Part shown: positions 1 through 10,920 of the stretch, piece by piece
How positions within the stretch are numbered: the first letter of the stretch is position 1
How the letters are laid out: every line of letters starts with the position of its first letter
Assembly: GCA_963170055.1 (NCBI GenBank)
Contig: CAUJGJ010000213.1
Location: 310,001 to 374,000, forward strand
DNA length: 64,000 bases
Direction of reading: 5' to 3'
Source: Halisarca cf. caerulea
Lineage: Eukaryota > Porifera > Demospongiae > Chondrillida > Halisarcidae
The notes under the pieces: model-generated
What the model saw: only the letters and a program-made list of their open reading frames with translations
Told to the model about the DNA's origin: nothing
Database searches by the model: none
Made by a program: the position numbers and the translations under genes

Positions 1-208
1 TGTTGGATATACTGGTGCTAATACCAATATTTGGCACTAGCACCACGCACATTCCCAGTGGACACACATGAAGTTTCTTAATTACTGTGGGCGTATTTGT
101 GTAGTGTTTGATATGCTGGTGCTAATACCAATATTTGGCACTAGCACCACGCACATTCCCAGTGGACACACATGACCTTTCTGAAGTGCTGTGGGCGTAT
201 TTGTGTAG

Positions 209-312
209 TGTTGGATATGCTGGTGCTAATACCAATATTTGGCACTAGCACCACGCACATTCCCAGTGGACACACATGACCTTTCTGAAGTGCTGTGGGC
301 GTATTTGTGTAG
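209..312 (+). repeat. Canonical type A unit (reference copy)
   Basis: This copy matches the commonest unit at every position and is used here for unit numbering 1-104. It contains the 33-bp dyad at 13-45, the segment CCACGCACATTCCCAGTGG at 43-61, CACACATGA at 63-71, the type A block at 72-86, and GTGGGCGT at 87-94. It has 49 G or C in 104 bases (47%). CpG sites lie at 46-47 and 92-93. Stop codons occur in all three plus-strand phases: TAA at 19, TAG at 38, and TGA at 69 and 78. Sites such as AATATT (26-31) and CTAG (37-40) occur once per unit. Confidence 0.95.
221..253. other. 33-bp dyad symmetry present in most units (reference copy)
   Basis: The outer arms TGGTGCTA and TAGCACCA are perfect 8-base reverse complements. 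Inside them, CCAA and TTGG form a second inverted pair around a central TAT. Counting symmetric pairs around the central A, 13 of 16 are complementary. The element could form a hairpin or cruciform, or be a binding site for a dimeric protein. Both roles are inference. It occurs once per unit, so several hundred times in the window. Common variants alter it: TAGCACC to TAACACC, TAGACCCA, or the paired GTACTA with TAGTACC. Confidence 0.85.
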
Positions 313-1144
313 TGTTGGATATGCTGGTGCTAATACCAATATTTGGCACTAGCACCACGCACACTCCCAGTGGACACACATGACCTTTCTGAAGTGCTGT
401 GGGCGTATTTGTTTAGTGTTGGATATACTGGAACTAATACCAATATTTGGCACTAGCACCACGCACATTCCCAGTGGACACACATGAAGTTTCTTAACTA
501 CTGTGGACGTATTTGTGTAATGTTGGATATGCTGGTGCTAATACCAATATTTGGCACTAGCACCACGCACATTCCCAGTGGACACACATGACCTTTCTGA
601 AGTGCTGTGGGCGTATTTGTGTAGTGTTGGATATGCTGGTGCTAATACCAATATTTGGCACTAGCACCACGCACATTCCCAGTGGACACACATGAAGTTT
701 CTTAATTACTGTGGGCGTATTTGTGTAGTGTTGGATATGCTGGTGCTAATACCAATATTTGGCACTAGCACCACGCACATTCCCAGTGGACACACATGAC
801 CTTTCTGAAGTGCTGTGGGCGTATTTGTGTAGTGTTGGATATGCTGGTGCTAATACCAATATTTGGCACTAGCACCACGCACATTCCCAGTGGACACACA
901 TGACCTTTCTGAAGTGCTGTGGGCGTATTTGTGTAGTGTTGGATATGCTGGTGCTAATACCAATATTTGGCACTAACACCACGCACATTCCCAGTGGACA
1001 CACATGAAGTTTCTTAACTACTGTGGGCGTATTTGTGTAAAGTTGGATATGCTGGTGCTAAAACCAATATTTGGCACTAGCACCACGCACATTCCCAGTG
1101 GACACACATGACCTTTCTGAAGTGCTGTGGGCGTATTTGTGTAT

Positions 1145-1248
1145 TGTTGGATATACTGGTGCTAATACCAATATTTGGCACTAGCACCACGCACATTCCC
1201 AGTGGACACACATGAAGTTTCTTAACTACTGTGGGCGTATTTGTGTAA
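1145..1248 (+). repeat. Type B unit (reference copy)
   Basis: This unit differs from type A by linked substitutions at unit positions 72, 73, 79, 82 and 84, giving AGTTTCTTAACTACT in the variable block. It ends GTAA instead of GTAG. Type B units usually pass into a next unit starting TGTTGG or AGTTGG, so the linked haplotype crosses the boundary chosen here. The related type B' has AATTACT and normally ends GTAG. This copy also has ATACTGG instead of ATGCTGG at positions 8-14. Confidence 0.9.
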
Positions 1249-2080
1249 TGTTGGATATGCTGGTGCTAATACCAATATTTGGCACTAGCACCACGCACAT
1301 TCCCAGTAGACACACATGACCTTTCTGAAGTGCTGTGGGCGTATTTGTGTAGTGTTGGATATGCTGGTGCTAATACCAATATTTGGCACTAGCACCACGC
1401 ACATTCCCAGTGGACACACATGACCTTTCTTAAGTGCTGTGGGCGTATTTGTGTAGTGTTGGATATGCTGGTGCTAATACCAATATTTGGCACTAGCACC
1501 ACGCACACTCCCAGTGGACACACATGACCTTTCTGAAGTGCTGTGGGCGTATTTGTGTAGTGTTGGATATACTGGAACTAATACCAATATTTGGCACTAG
1601 CACCACGCACATTCCCAGTGGGCACACATGAAGTTTCTTAACTACTGTGGGCGTATTTGTGTAATGTTGGATATGCTGGTGCTAATACCAATATTTGGCA
1701 CTAGCACCACGCACATTCCCAGTGGACACACATGACCTTTCTGAAGTGCTGTGGGCGTATTTGTGTAGTGTTGGATATGCTGGTGCTAATACCAATATTT
1801 GGCACTAGCACCACGCACATTCCCAGTGGACACACATGAAGTTTCTTAATTACTGTGGGCGTATTTGTGTAGTGTTGGATATGCTGGTGCTAATACCAAT
1901 ATTTGGCACTAGCACCACGCACATTCCCAGTGGACACACATGACCTTTCTGAAGTGCTGTGGGCGTATTTGTGTAGTGTTGGATATGCTGGTGCTAATAC
2001 CAATATTTGGCACTAGCACCACGCACATTCCCAGTGGACACACATGACCTTTCTGAAGTGCTGTGGGCGTATTTGTGTAG

Positions 2081-2808
2081 TGTTGGATATGCTGGTGCTA
2101 ATACCAATATTTGGCACTAACACCACGCACATTCCCCGTGGACACACATGAAGTTTCTTAACTACTGTGGGCGTATTTGTGTAAAGTTGGATATGCTGGT
2201 GCTAATACCAATATTTGGCACTAGCACCACGAACATTCCCAGTGGACACACATGACCTTTCTGAAGTGCTGTGGGCGTATTTGTGTATTGTTGGATATAC
2301 TGGTGCTAATACCAATATTTGGCACTAGCACCACGCACATTCCCAGTGGACACACATGAAGTTTCTTAACTACTGTGGGCGTATTTGTGTAATGTTGGAT
2401 ATGCTGGTGCTAATACCAATATTTGGCACTAGCACCACGCACATTCCCAGTAGACACACATGACCTTTCTGAAGTGCTGTGGGCGTATTTGTGTAGTGTT
2501 GGATATGCTGGTGCTAATACCAATATTTGGCACTAGCTTCACGCACATTCACAGTGGACACACATGACCTTTCTGAAGTGCTGAGGGCGTATTTGTGTAG
2601 TGTTGGATATGCTGGTGCTAATACCAATATTTGGCACTAGTACCACGCACATTCCCAGTGGACACACATGACCTTTCTGAAGTGCTGTGGGCGTATTTGT
2701 GTAGTGTTGGATATACTGGTGCTAATACCAATATTTGGCACTAGCACCACGCACATTCCCAGTGGACACACATGAAGTTTCTTAATTACTGTGGGCGTAT
2801 TTGTGTAG
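2081..2808. repeat. Seven-unit block duplicated 9984 bp away at 12065-12792
   Basis: Several private variants occur in the same order in both places, shifted by 96 units: CCCCGTGG (2131 and 12115), CCACGAACATTC (2227 and 12211), CCCAGTAGAC, CTTCACG with TTCACAGTGG (2537 and 12521), CTGAGGGCG, and CACTAGTACC. The match ends where 2809 has TGTTTG and 12793 has TGTTGG, followed by different unit types. The copies are not adjacent. Confidence 0.82.
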
Positions 2809-4888
2809 TGTTTGATATGCTGGTGCTAATACCAATATTTGGCACTAGCACCACGCACATTCCCAGTGGACACACATGACCTTTCTGAAGTGCTGTGGGC
2901 GTATTTGTGTAGTGTTGGATATGCTGGTGCTAATACCAATATTTGGCACTAGCACCACGCACATTCCCAGTGGACACACATGACCTTTCTGAAGTGCTGT
3001 GGGCGTATTTGTGTAGTGTTGGATATGCTGGTGCTAATACCAATATTTGGCACTAGCACCACGCACACTCCCAGTGGACACACATGACCTTTCTGAAGTG
3101 CTGTGGGCGTATTTGTTTAGTGTTGGATATACTGGAACTAATACCAATATTTGGCACTAGCACCACGCACATTCCCAGTGGACACACATGAAGTTTCTTA
3201 ACTACTGTGGGCGTATTTGTGTAATGTTGGATATGCTGGTGCTAATACCAATATTTGGCACTAGCACCACGCACATTCCCAGTGGACACACATGACCTTT
3301 CTGAAGTGCTGTGGGCGTATTTGTGTAGTGTTGGATATGCTGGTGCTAATACCAATATTTGGCACTAGCACCACGCACATTCCCAGTGGACACACATGAA
3401 GTTTCTTAATTACTGTGGGCGTATTTGTGTAGTGTTGGATATGCTGGTGCTAATACCAATATTTGGCACTAGCACCACGCACATTCCCAGTGGACACACA
3501 TGACCTTTCTGAAGTGCTGTGGGCGTATTTGTGTAGTGTTGGATATGCTGGTGCTAATACCAATATTTGGCACTAGCACCACGCACATTCCCAGTGGACA
3601 CACATGACCTTTCTGAAGTGCTGTGGGCGTATTTGTGTAGTGTTGGATATGCTGGTGCTAATACCAATATTTGGCACTAACACCACGCACATTCCCAGTG
3701 GACACACATGAAGTTTCTTAACTACTGTGGGCGTATTTGTGTAAAGTTGGATATGCTGGTGCTAATACCAATATTTGGCACTAGCACCACGCACATTCCC
3801 AGTGGACACACATGACCTTTCTGAAGTGCTGTGGGCGTATTTGTGTAGTGTTGGATATACTGGTGCTAATACCAATATTTGGCACTAGCACCACGCACAT
3901 TCCCAGTGGACACACATGAAGTTTCTTAACTACTGTGGGCGTATTTGTGTAATGTTGGATATGCTGGTGCTAATACCAATATTTGGCACTAGCACCACGC
4001 ACATTCCCAGTGGACACACATGAAGTTTCTGAAGTGCTGTGGGCGTATTTGTGTAGTGTTGGATATGCTGGTGCTAATACCAATATTTGGCACTAGCACC
4101 ACGCACATTCCCAGTGGACACACATGAAGTTTCTTAACTACTGTGGGCGTATTTGTGTAAAGTTGGATATGCTGGTGCTAATACCAATATTTGGCACTAG
4201 CTCCACGCACATTCCCAGTGGACACACATGACCTTTCTGAAGTGCTGTGGGCGTATTTGTGTAGTGTTGGATATACTGGGGCTAATACCAATATTTGGCA
4301 CTAGCACCACGCACATTCCCAGTGGACAAACATGAAGTTTCTTAACTACTGTGGGCGTATTTGTGTAATGTTGGATATGCTGGTGCTAATACCAATATTT
4401 GGCACTAGCACCACGCACATTGCAAGTGGAAACACATGACCTTTCTGAAGTGCTGTGGGCGTATTTGTGTAGTGTTGGATATGCTGGTGCTAATACCAAT
4501 ATTTGACACTAGTACCACGCACTTTCCCAGTGGACAAACATGAAGTTTCTGAAGTGCTGTGGGCGTATTTGTGTAGTGTTGGATATGCTGGTGCTAATAC
4601 CAATATTTGGCACTACCACCACGTACATTCCCAGTGGACACACATGAAGTTTCTTAATTACTGTGGGCGTATTTGTGTAGTGTTGGATATGCTGGTGCTA
4701 ATACCAATATTTGGCACTAGCACCACGCACATTCCCAGTGGACACACATGACCTTTCTGAAGTGCTGTGGGCGTATTTGTGTAGTGTTGGATATGCTGGT
4801 GCTAATACCAATATTTGGCACTAGCACCACGCACATTCCCAGTGGACACACATGACCTTTCTGAAGTGCTGTGGGCGTATTTGTGTAG

Positions 4889-4992
4889 TGTTGGATATGC
4901 TGGTGCTAATACCAATATTTGGCACTAGCACCACGCACATTCCCAGTGGACACACATGAAGTTTCTGAAGTGCTGTGGGCGTATTTGTGTAG
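4889..4992 (+). repeat. Type C hybrid unit (reference copy)
   Basis: Positions 72-73 are AG as in type B, while positions 79-84 read GAAGTG as in type A. The block is therefore B on the left and A on the right, joined within the shared tract TTTCT (74-78). Type C units are scattered through the window, are very common after about 41 kb, and often precede a unit beginning TATTGG. A partial reverse type, CCTTTCTTAAGTG, occurs near 1430, 12970 and 61944. Recombination or gene conversion between A and B units is the simplest explanation. Confidence 0.85.
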
Positions 4993-5096
4993 TATTGGAT
5001 ATGCTGGTGCTAATACCAATATTTGGCACTAGCACCACGCACATTCCCGGTGGACACACATGAAGTTTCTTAACTACTGTAAGCGTATTTGTGTAG
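4993..5096 (+). repeat. Type D unit (reference copy)
   Basis: This is a type B unit with CCCGGTGG in place of CCCAGTGG (position 57 A to G, which creates an extra CpG) and GTAAGCG in place of GTGGGCG (positions 89-90). It begins TATTGG and follows a type C unit. In Region I it is rare, seen here, at its duplicate near 8425-8528, and near 10713. In Region II the type is frequent, so this lineage was amplified there. An intermediate with only position 89 changed (GTAGGCG) is found in B' units near 19.7, 20.6, 25.5 and 26.3 kb. Confidence 0.85.
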
Positions 5097-8000
5097 TGTT
5101 GGATATGCTGGTGCTAATACCAATATTTGGCACTAGCACCACGCACATTCCCAGTGGACACACATGACCTTTCTGAAGTGCTGTGGGCGTATTTGTGTAG
5201 TGTTGGATATGCTGGTACTAATACCAATATTTGGCACTAGCACCACGCACATTCCCAGTGGACACACATGAAGTTTCTTAACTACTGTGGGCGTATTTGT
5301 GTAAAGTTGGATATGCTGGTGCTAATACCAATATTTGGCACTAGCACCACGCACATTCCCAGTGGACACACATGAAGTTTCTTAATTACTGTGGGCGTAT
5401 TTGTGTAGTGTTGGATATGCTGGTGCTAATACCAATATTTGGCACTAGCACCACGCACATTCCCAGTGGACACACATGACCTTTCTGAAGTGCTGTGGGC
5501 GTATTTGTGTAGTGTTGGATATGCTGGTGCTAATACCAATATTTGGCACTAGCTCCACGCACATTCCCAGTGGACACACATGACCTTTCTGAAGTGCTGT
5601 GGGCGTATTTGTGTAGTGTTGGATATGCTGGTGCTAATACCAATATTTGGCACTAACACCACGCACATTCCCAGTGGACACACATGAAGTTTCTTAATTG
5701 CTTTGGGCGTATTTGTGTAGTGTTGGATATGCTGATGCTAATACCAATATTTGGCACTAGCACCACGCACATTCCCAGTGGACACACATGACCTTTCTGA
5801 AGTGCTGTGGGCGTATTTGTGTAGTGTTGGATATGCTGGTGCTAATACCAATATTTGGCACTAGCACCACGCACATTCCCAGTGGACACACATGACCTTT
5901 CTGAAGTGCTGTGGGCGTATTTGTGTAGTGTTGGATATGCTGGTGCTAATACCAATATTTGGCACTAGCACCACGCACATTCCCAGTGGACACACATGAC
6001 CTTTCTGAAGTGCTGTGGGCGTATTTGTGTAGTGTTGGATATGCTGGTGCTAATACCAATATTTGGCACTAGCACCACGCACATTCCCAGTGGACACACA
6101 TGACCTTTCTGAAGTGCTGTGGGCGTATTTGTGTAGTGTTGGATATGCTGGTGCTAATACCAATATTTGGCACTAACACCACGCACATTCCCAGTGGACA
6201 CACATGAAGTTTCTTAATTACTGTGGGCGTATTTGTGTAGTGTTTGATATGCTGGTGCTAATACCAATATTTGGCACTAGCACCACGCACATTCCCAGTG
6301 GACACACATGACCTTTCTGAAGTGCTGTGGGCGTATTTGTGTAGTGTTGGATATGCTGGTGCTAATACCAATATTTGGCACTAGCACCACGCACATTCCC
6401 AGTGGACACACATGACCTTTCTGAAGTGCTGTGGGCGTATTTGTGTAGTGTTGGATATGCTGGTGCTAATACCAATATTTGGCACTAGCACCACGCACAC
6501 TCCCAGTGGACACACATGACCTTTCTGAAGTGCTGTGGGCGTATTTGTTTAGTGTTGGATATACTGGAACTAATACCAATATTTGGCACTAGCACCACGC
6601 ACATTCCCAGTGGACACACATGAAGTTTCTTAACTACTGTGGGCGTATTTGTGTAATGTTGGATATGCTGGTGCTAATACCAATATTTGGCACTAGCACC
6701 ACGCACATTCCCAGTGGACACACATGACCTTTCTGAAGTGCTGTGGGCGTATTTGTGTAGTGTTGGATATGCTGGTGCTAATACCAATATTTGGCACTAG
6801 CACCACGCACATTCCCAGTGGACACACATGAAGTTTCTTAATTACTGTGGGCGTATTTGTGTAGTGTTGGATATGCTGGTGCTAATACCAATATTTGGCA
6901 CTAGCACCACGCACATTCCCAGTGGACACACATGACCTTTCTGAAGTGCTGTGGGCGTATTTGTGTAGTGTTGGATATGCTGGTGCTAATACCAATATTT
7001 GGCACTAGCACCACGCACATTCCCAGTGGACACACATGACCTTTCTGAAGTGCTGTGGGCGTATTTGTGTAGTGTTGGATATGCTGGTGCTAATACCAAT
7101 ATTTGGCACTAACACCACGCACATTCCCAGTGGACACACATGAAGTTTCTTAACTACTGTGGGCGTATTTGTGTAAAGTTGGATATGCTGGTGCTAATAC
7201 CAATATTTGGCACTAGCACCACGCACATTCCCAGTGGACACACATGACCTTTCTGAAGTGCTGTGGGCGTATTTGTGTAGTGTTGGATATACTGGTGCTA
7301 ATACCAATATTTGGCACTAGCACCACGCACATTCCCAGTGGACACACATGAAGTTTCTTAACTACTGTGGGCGTATTTGTGTAATGTTGGATATGCTGGT
7401 GCTAATACCAATATTTGGCACTAGCACCACGCACATTCCCAGTGGACACACATGAAGTTTCTGAAGTGCTGTGGGCGTATTTGTGTAGTGTTGGATATGC
7501 TGGTGCTAATACCAATATTTGGCACTAGCACCACGCACATTCCCAGTGGACACACATGAAGTTTCTTAACTACTGTGGGCGCATTTGTGTAAAGTTGGAT
7601 ATGCTGGTGCTAATACCAATATTTGGCACTAGCTCCACGCACATTCCCAGTGGACACACATGACCTTTCTGAAGTGCTGTGGGCGTATTTGTGTAGTGTT
7701 GGATATACTGGTGCTAATACCAATATTTGGCACTAGCACCACGCACATTCCCAGTGGACAAACATGAAGTTTCTTAACTACTGTGGGCGTATTTGTGTAA
7801 TGTTGGATATGCTGGTGCTAATACCAATATTTGGCACTAGCACCACGCACATTGCAAGTGGAAACACATGACCTTTCTGAAGTGCTGTGGGCGTATTTGT
7901 GTAGTGTTGGATATGCTGGTGCTAATACCAATATTTGACACTAGTACCACGCACTTTCCCAGTGGACAAACATGAAGTTTCTGAAGTGCTGTGGGCGTAT

Positions 8001-10712
8001 TTGTGTAGTGTTGGATATGCTGGTGCTAATACCAATATTTGGCACTACCACCACGTACATTCCCAGTGGACACACATGAAGTTTCTTAATTACTGTGGGC
8101 GTATTTGTGTAGTGTTGGATATGCTGGTGCTAATACCAATATTTGGCACTAGCACCACGCACATTCCCAGTGGACACACATGACCTTTCTGAAGTGCTGT
8201 GGGCGTATTTGTGTAGTGTTGGATATGCTGGTGCTAATACCAATATTTGGCACTAGCACCACGCACATTCCCAGTGGACACACATGACCTTTCTGAAGTG
8301 CTGTGGGCGTATTTGTGTAGTGTTGGATATGCTGGTGCTAATACCAATATTTGGCACTAGCACCACGCACATTCCCAGTGGACACACATGAAGTTTCTGA
8401 AGTGCTGTGGGCGTATTTGTGTAGTATTGGATATGCTGGTGCTAATACCAATATTTGGCACTAGCACCACGCACATTCCCGGTGGACACACATGAAGTTT
8501 CTTAACTACTGTAAGCGTATTTGTGTAGTGTTGGATATGCTGGTGCTAATACCAATATTTGGCACTAGCACCACGCACATTCCCAGTGGACACACATGAC
8601 CTTTCTGAAGTGCTGTGGGCGTATTTGTGTAGTGTTGGATATGCTGGTACTAATACCAATATTTGGCACTAGCACCACGCACATTCCCAGTGGACACACA
8701 TGAAGTTTCTTAACTACTGTGGGCGTATTTGTGTAAAGTTGGATATGCTGGTGCTAATACCAATATTTGGCACTAGCACCACGCACATTCCCAGTGGACA
8801 CACATGAAGTTTCTTAATTACTGTGGGCGTATTTGTGTAGTGTTGGATATGCTGGTGCTAATACCAATATTTGGCACTAGCACCACGCACATTCCCAGTG
8901 GACACACATGACCTTTCTGAAGTGCTGTGGGCGTATTTGTGTAGTGTTGGATATGCTGGTGCTAATACCAATATTTGGCACTAGCTCCACGCACATTCCC
9001 AGTGGACACACATGACCTTTCTGAAGTGCTGTGGGCGTATTTGTGTAGTGTTGGATATGCTGGTGCTAATACCAATATTTGGCACTAACACCACGCACAT
9101 TCCCAGTGGACACACATGAAGTTTCTTAATTGCTTTGGGCGTATTTGTGTAGTGTTGGATATGCTGGTGCTAATACCAATATTTGGCACTAGCACCACGC
9201 ACATTCCCAGTGGACACACATGACCTTTCTGAAGTGCTGTGGGCGTATTTGTGTAGTGTTGGATATGCTGGTGCTAATACCAATATTTGGCACTAGCACC
9301 ACGCACATTCCCAGTGGACACACATGACCTTTCTGAAGTGCTGTGGGCGTATTTGTGTAGTGTTGGATATGCTGGTGCTAATACCAATATTTGGCACTAG
9401 CACCACGCACATTCCCAGTGGACACACATGACCTTTCTGAAGTGCTGTGGGCGTATTTGTGTAGTGTTGGATATGCTGGTGCTAATACCAATATTTGGCA
9501 CTAACACCACGCACATTCCCAGTGGACACACATGAAGTTTCTTAATTGCTGTGGGCGTATTTGTGTAGTGTTGGATATGCTGGTGCTAATACCAATATTT
9601 GGCACTAGCACCACGCACATTCCCAGTGGACACACATGACCTTTCTGAAGTGCTGTGGGCGTATTTGTGTAGTGTTGGATATGCTGGTGCTAATACCAAT
9701 ATTTGGCACTAGCACCACGCACATTCCCAGTGGACACACATGACCTTTCTGAAGTGCTGTGGGCGTATTTGTGTAGTGTTGGATATGCTGGTGCTAATAC
9801 CAATATTTGGCACTAGCACCACGCACATTCCCAGTGGACACACATGACCTTTCTGAAGTGCTGTGGGCGTATTTGTGTAGTGTTGGATATGCTGGTGCTA
9901 ATACCAATATTTGGCACTAACACCACGCACATTCCCAGTGGACACACATGAAGTTTCTTAACTACTGTGGGCGTATTTGTGTAAAGTTGGATATGCTGGT
10001 GCTAATACCAATATTTGGCACTAGCACCACGCACATTCCCAGTGGACACACATGACCTTTCTGAAGTGCTGTGGGCGTATTTGTGTAGTGTTGGATATAC
10101 TGGTGCTAATACCAATATTTGGCACTAGCACCACGCACATTCCCAGTGGACACACATGAAGTTTCTTAACTACTGTGGGCGTATTTGTGTAATGTTGGAT
10201 ATGCTGGTGCTAATACCAATATTTGGCACTAGCACCACGCACATTCCCAGTAGACACACATGACCTTTCTGAAGTGCTGTGGGCGTATTTGTGTAGTGTT
10301 GGATATGCTGGTGCTAATACCAATATTTGGCACTAGCACCACGCACATTCCCAGTGGGCACACATGAAGTTTCTTAATTACTGTGGGCGTATTTGTGTAG
10401 TGTTGGATATGCTGGTGCTAATACCAATATTTGGCACTAGCACCACGCACATTCCCAGTGGACACACATGACCTTTCTGAAGTGCTGTGGGCGTATTTGT
10501 GTAGTGTTGGATATGCTGGTGCTAATACCAATATTTGGCACTAGCACCACGCACATTCCCAGTGGACACACATGACCTTTCTGAAGTGCTGTGGGCGTAT
10601 TTGTGTAGTGTTGGATATGCTGGTGCTAATACCAATATTTGGCACTAGCACCACGCACATTCCCAGTGGACACACATGAAGTTTCTGAAGTGCTGTGGGC
10701 GTATTTGTGTAG

Positions 10713-10920
10713 TATTGGATATGCTGGTGCTAATACCAATATTTGGCACTAGCACCACGCACATTCCCGGTGGACACACATGAAGTTTCTTAACTATGGT
10801 AAGCGTGTTTGTGTAGTGTTGGATATGCTGGTGCTAATACCAATATTTGTCTCTAGCACCACTCACATTCCCAGTGGACACACATGACCTTTCTGAAGTG
10901 CTGTGGGCATATTTGTGTAG
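10713..10920. repeat. Two units with clustered private substitutions
   Basis: A D-like unit with ACTATGGTAAGCGTGTTTG is followed by an A unit carrying TTTGTCTCTAGC, CCACTCAC and GGGCATATT. This is several more changes than in surrounding units. The preceding and following unit order (C, D, A, GTACTA-B, B') matches 4889-5408, so this is a diverged relative of that block. It has not been homogenised with its neighbours. Confidence 0.7.

Larger units (their letters stand above)
1..2600. repeat. 11-unit (1144-bp) higher-order repeat, copies 1-1144, 1145-2288 and partial 2289-2600
   Basis: The unit order B/B', A, A, A with CACACTCCC, B with GGAAC, A, B', A, A, B with CACTAAC, A recurs with a shift of 1144. 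The GGAACTAA marker sits in the units starting at 417 and 1561. The same 11-unit block appears again at 2705-3848 (shift 2704 from the start) and at 6137-7280. Copies differ by a few substitutions each: the unit at 105 begins TGTTTGATAT, while its counterpart at 1249 has CCCAGTAGAC. The third copy is interrupted after about 2600. Confidence 0.8.
2705..9568. repeat. 33-unit (3432-bp) tandem duplication, 2705-6136 and 6137-9568
   Basis: Rare markers recur exactly 3432 bases apart: TGTTTGATAT at 2809 and 6241, GGAAC at 3121 and 6553, TTGCAAGTGGAAAC near 4410 and 7842, TTGACACTAGTACC near 4503 and 7935, CCCGGTGG near 5046 and 8478, and GCTTTGGGC near 5700 and 9132. Only a few substitutions separate the copies: a C for T near 7582, GGGGC versus GGTGC near 4280, and GCTGATGC versus GCTGGTGC near 5733. 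The first unit of each copy differs more, so the left edge is blurred. The near-identity implies recent duplication. The block contains the 11-unit repeat in its first third. Confidence 0.85.

Noticed and set aside
221..253. Dyad as a Rho-independent terminator or riboswitch
   Set aside because: There is no following T run, no gene beside it, and it repeats hundreds of times. A bacterial regulatory reading has no support.
4503..4751. Open frame of 82 codons, repeated at 7935-8183
   Set aside because: The frame exists because local variants remove stops in satellite units, and its second copy is explained by the 3432-bp duplication. There is no codon signal, no flanking gene structure, and similar frames occur on both strands.
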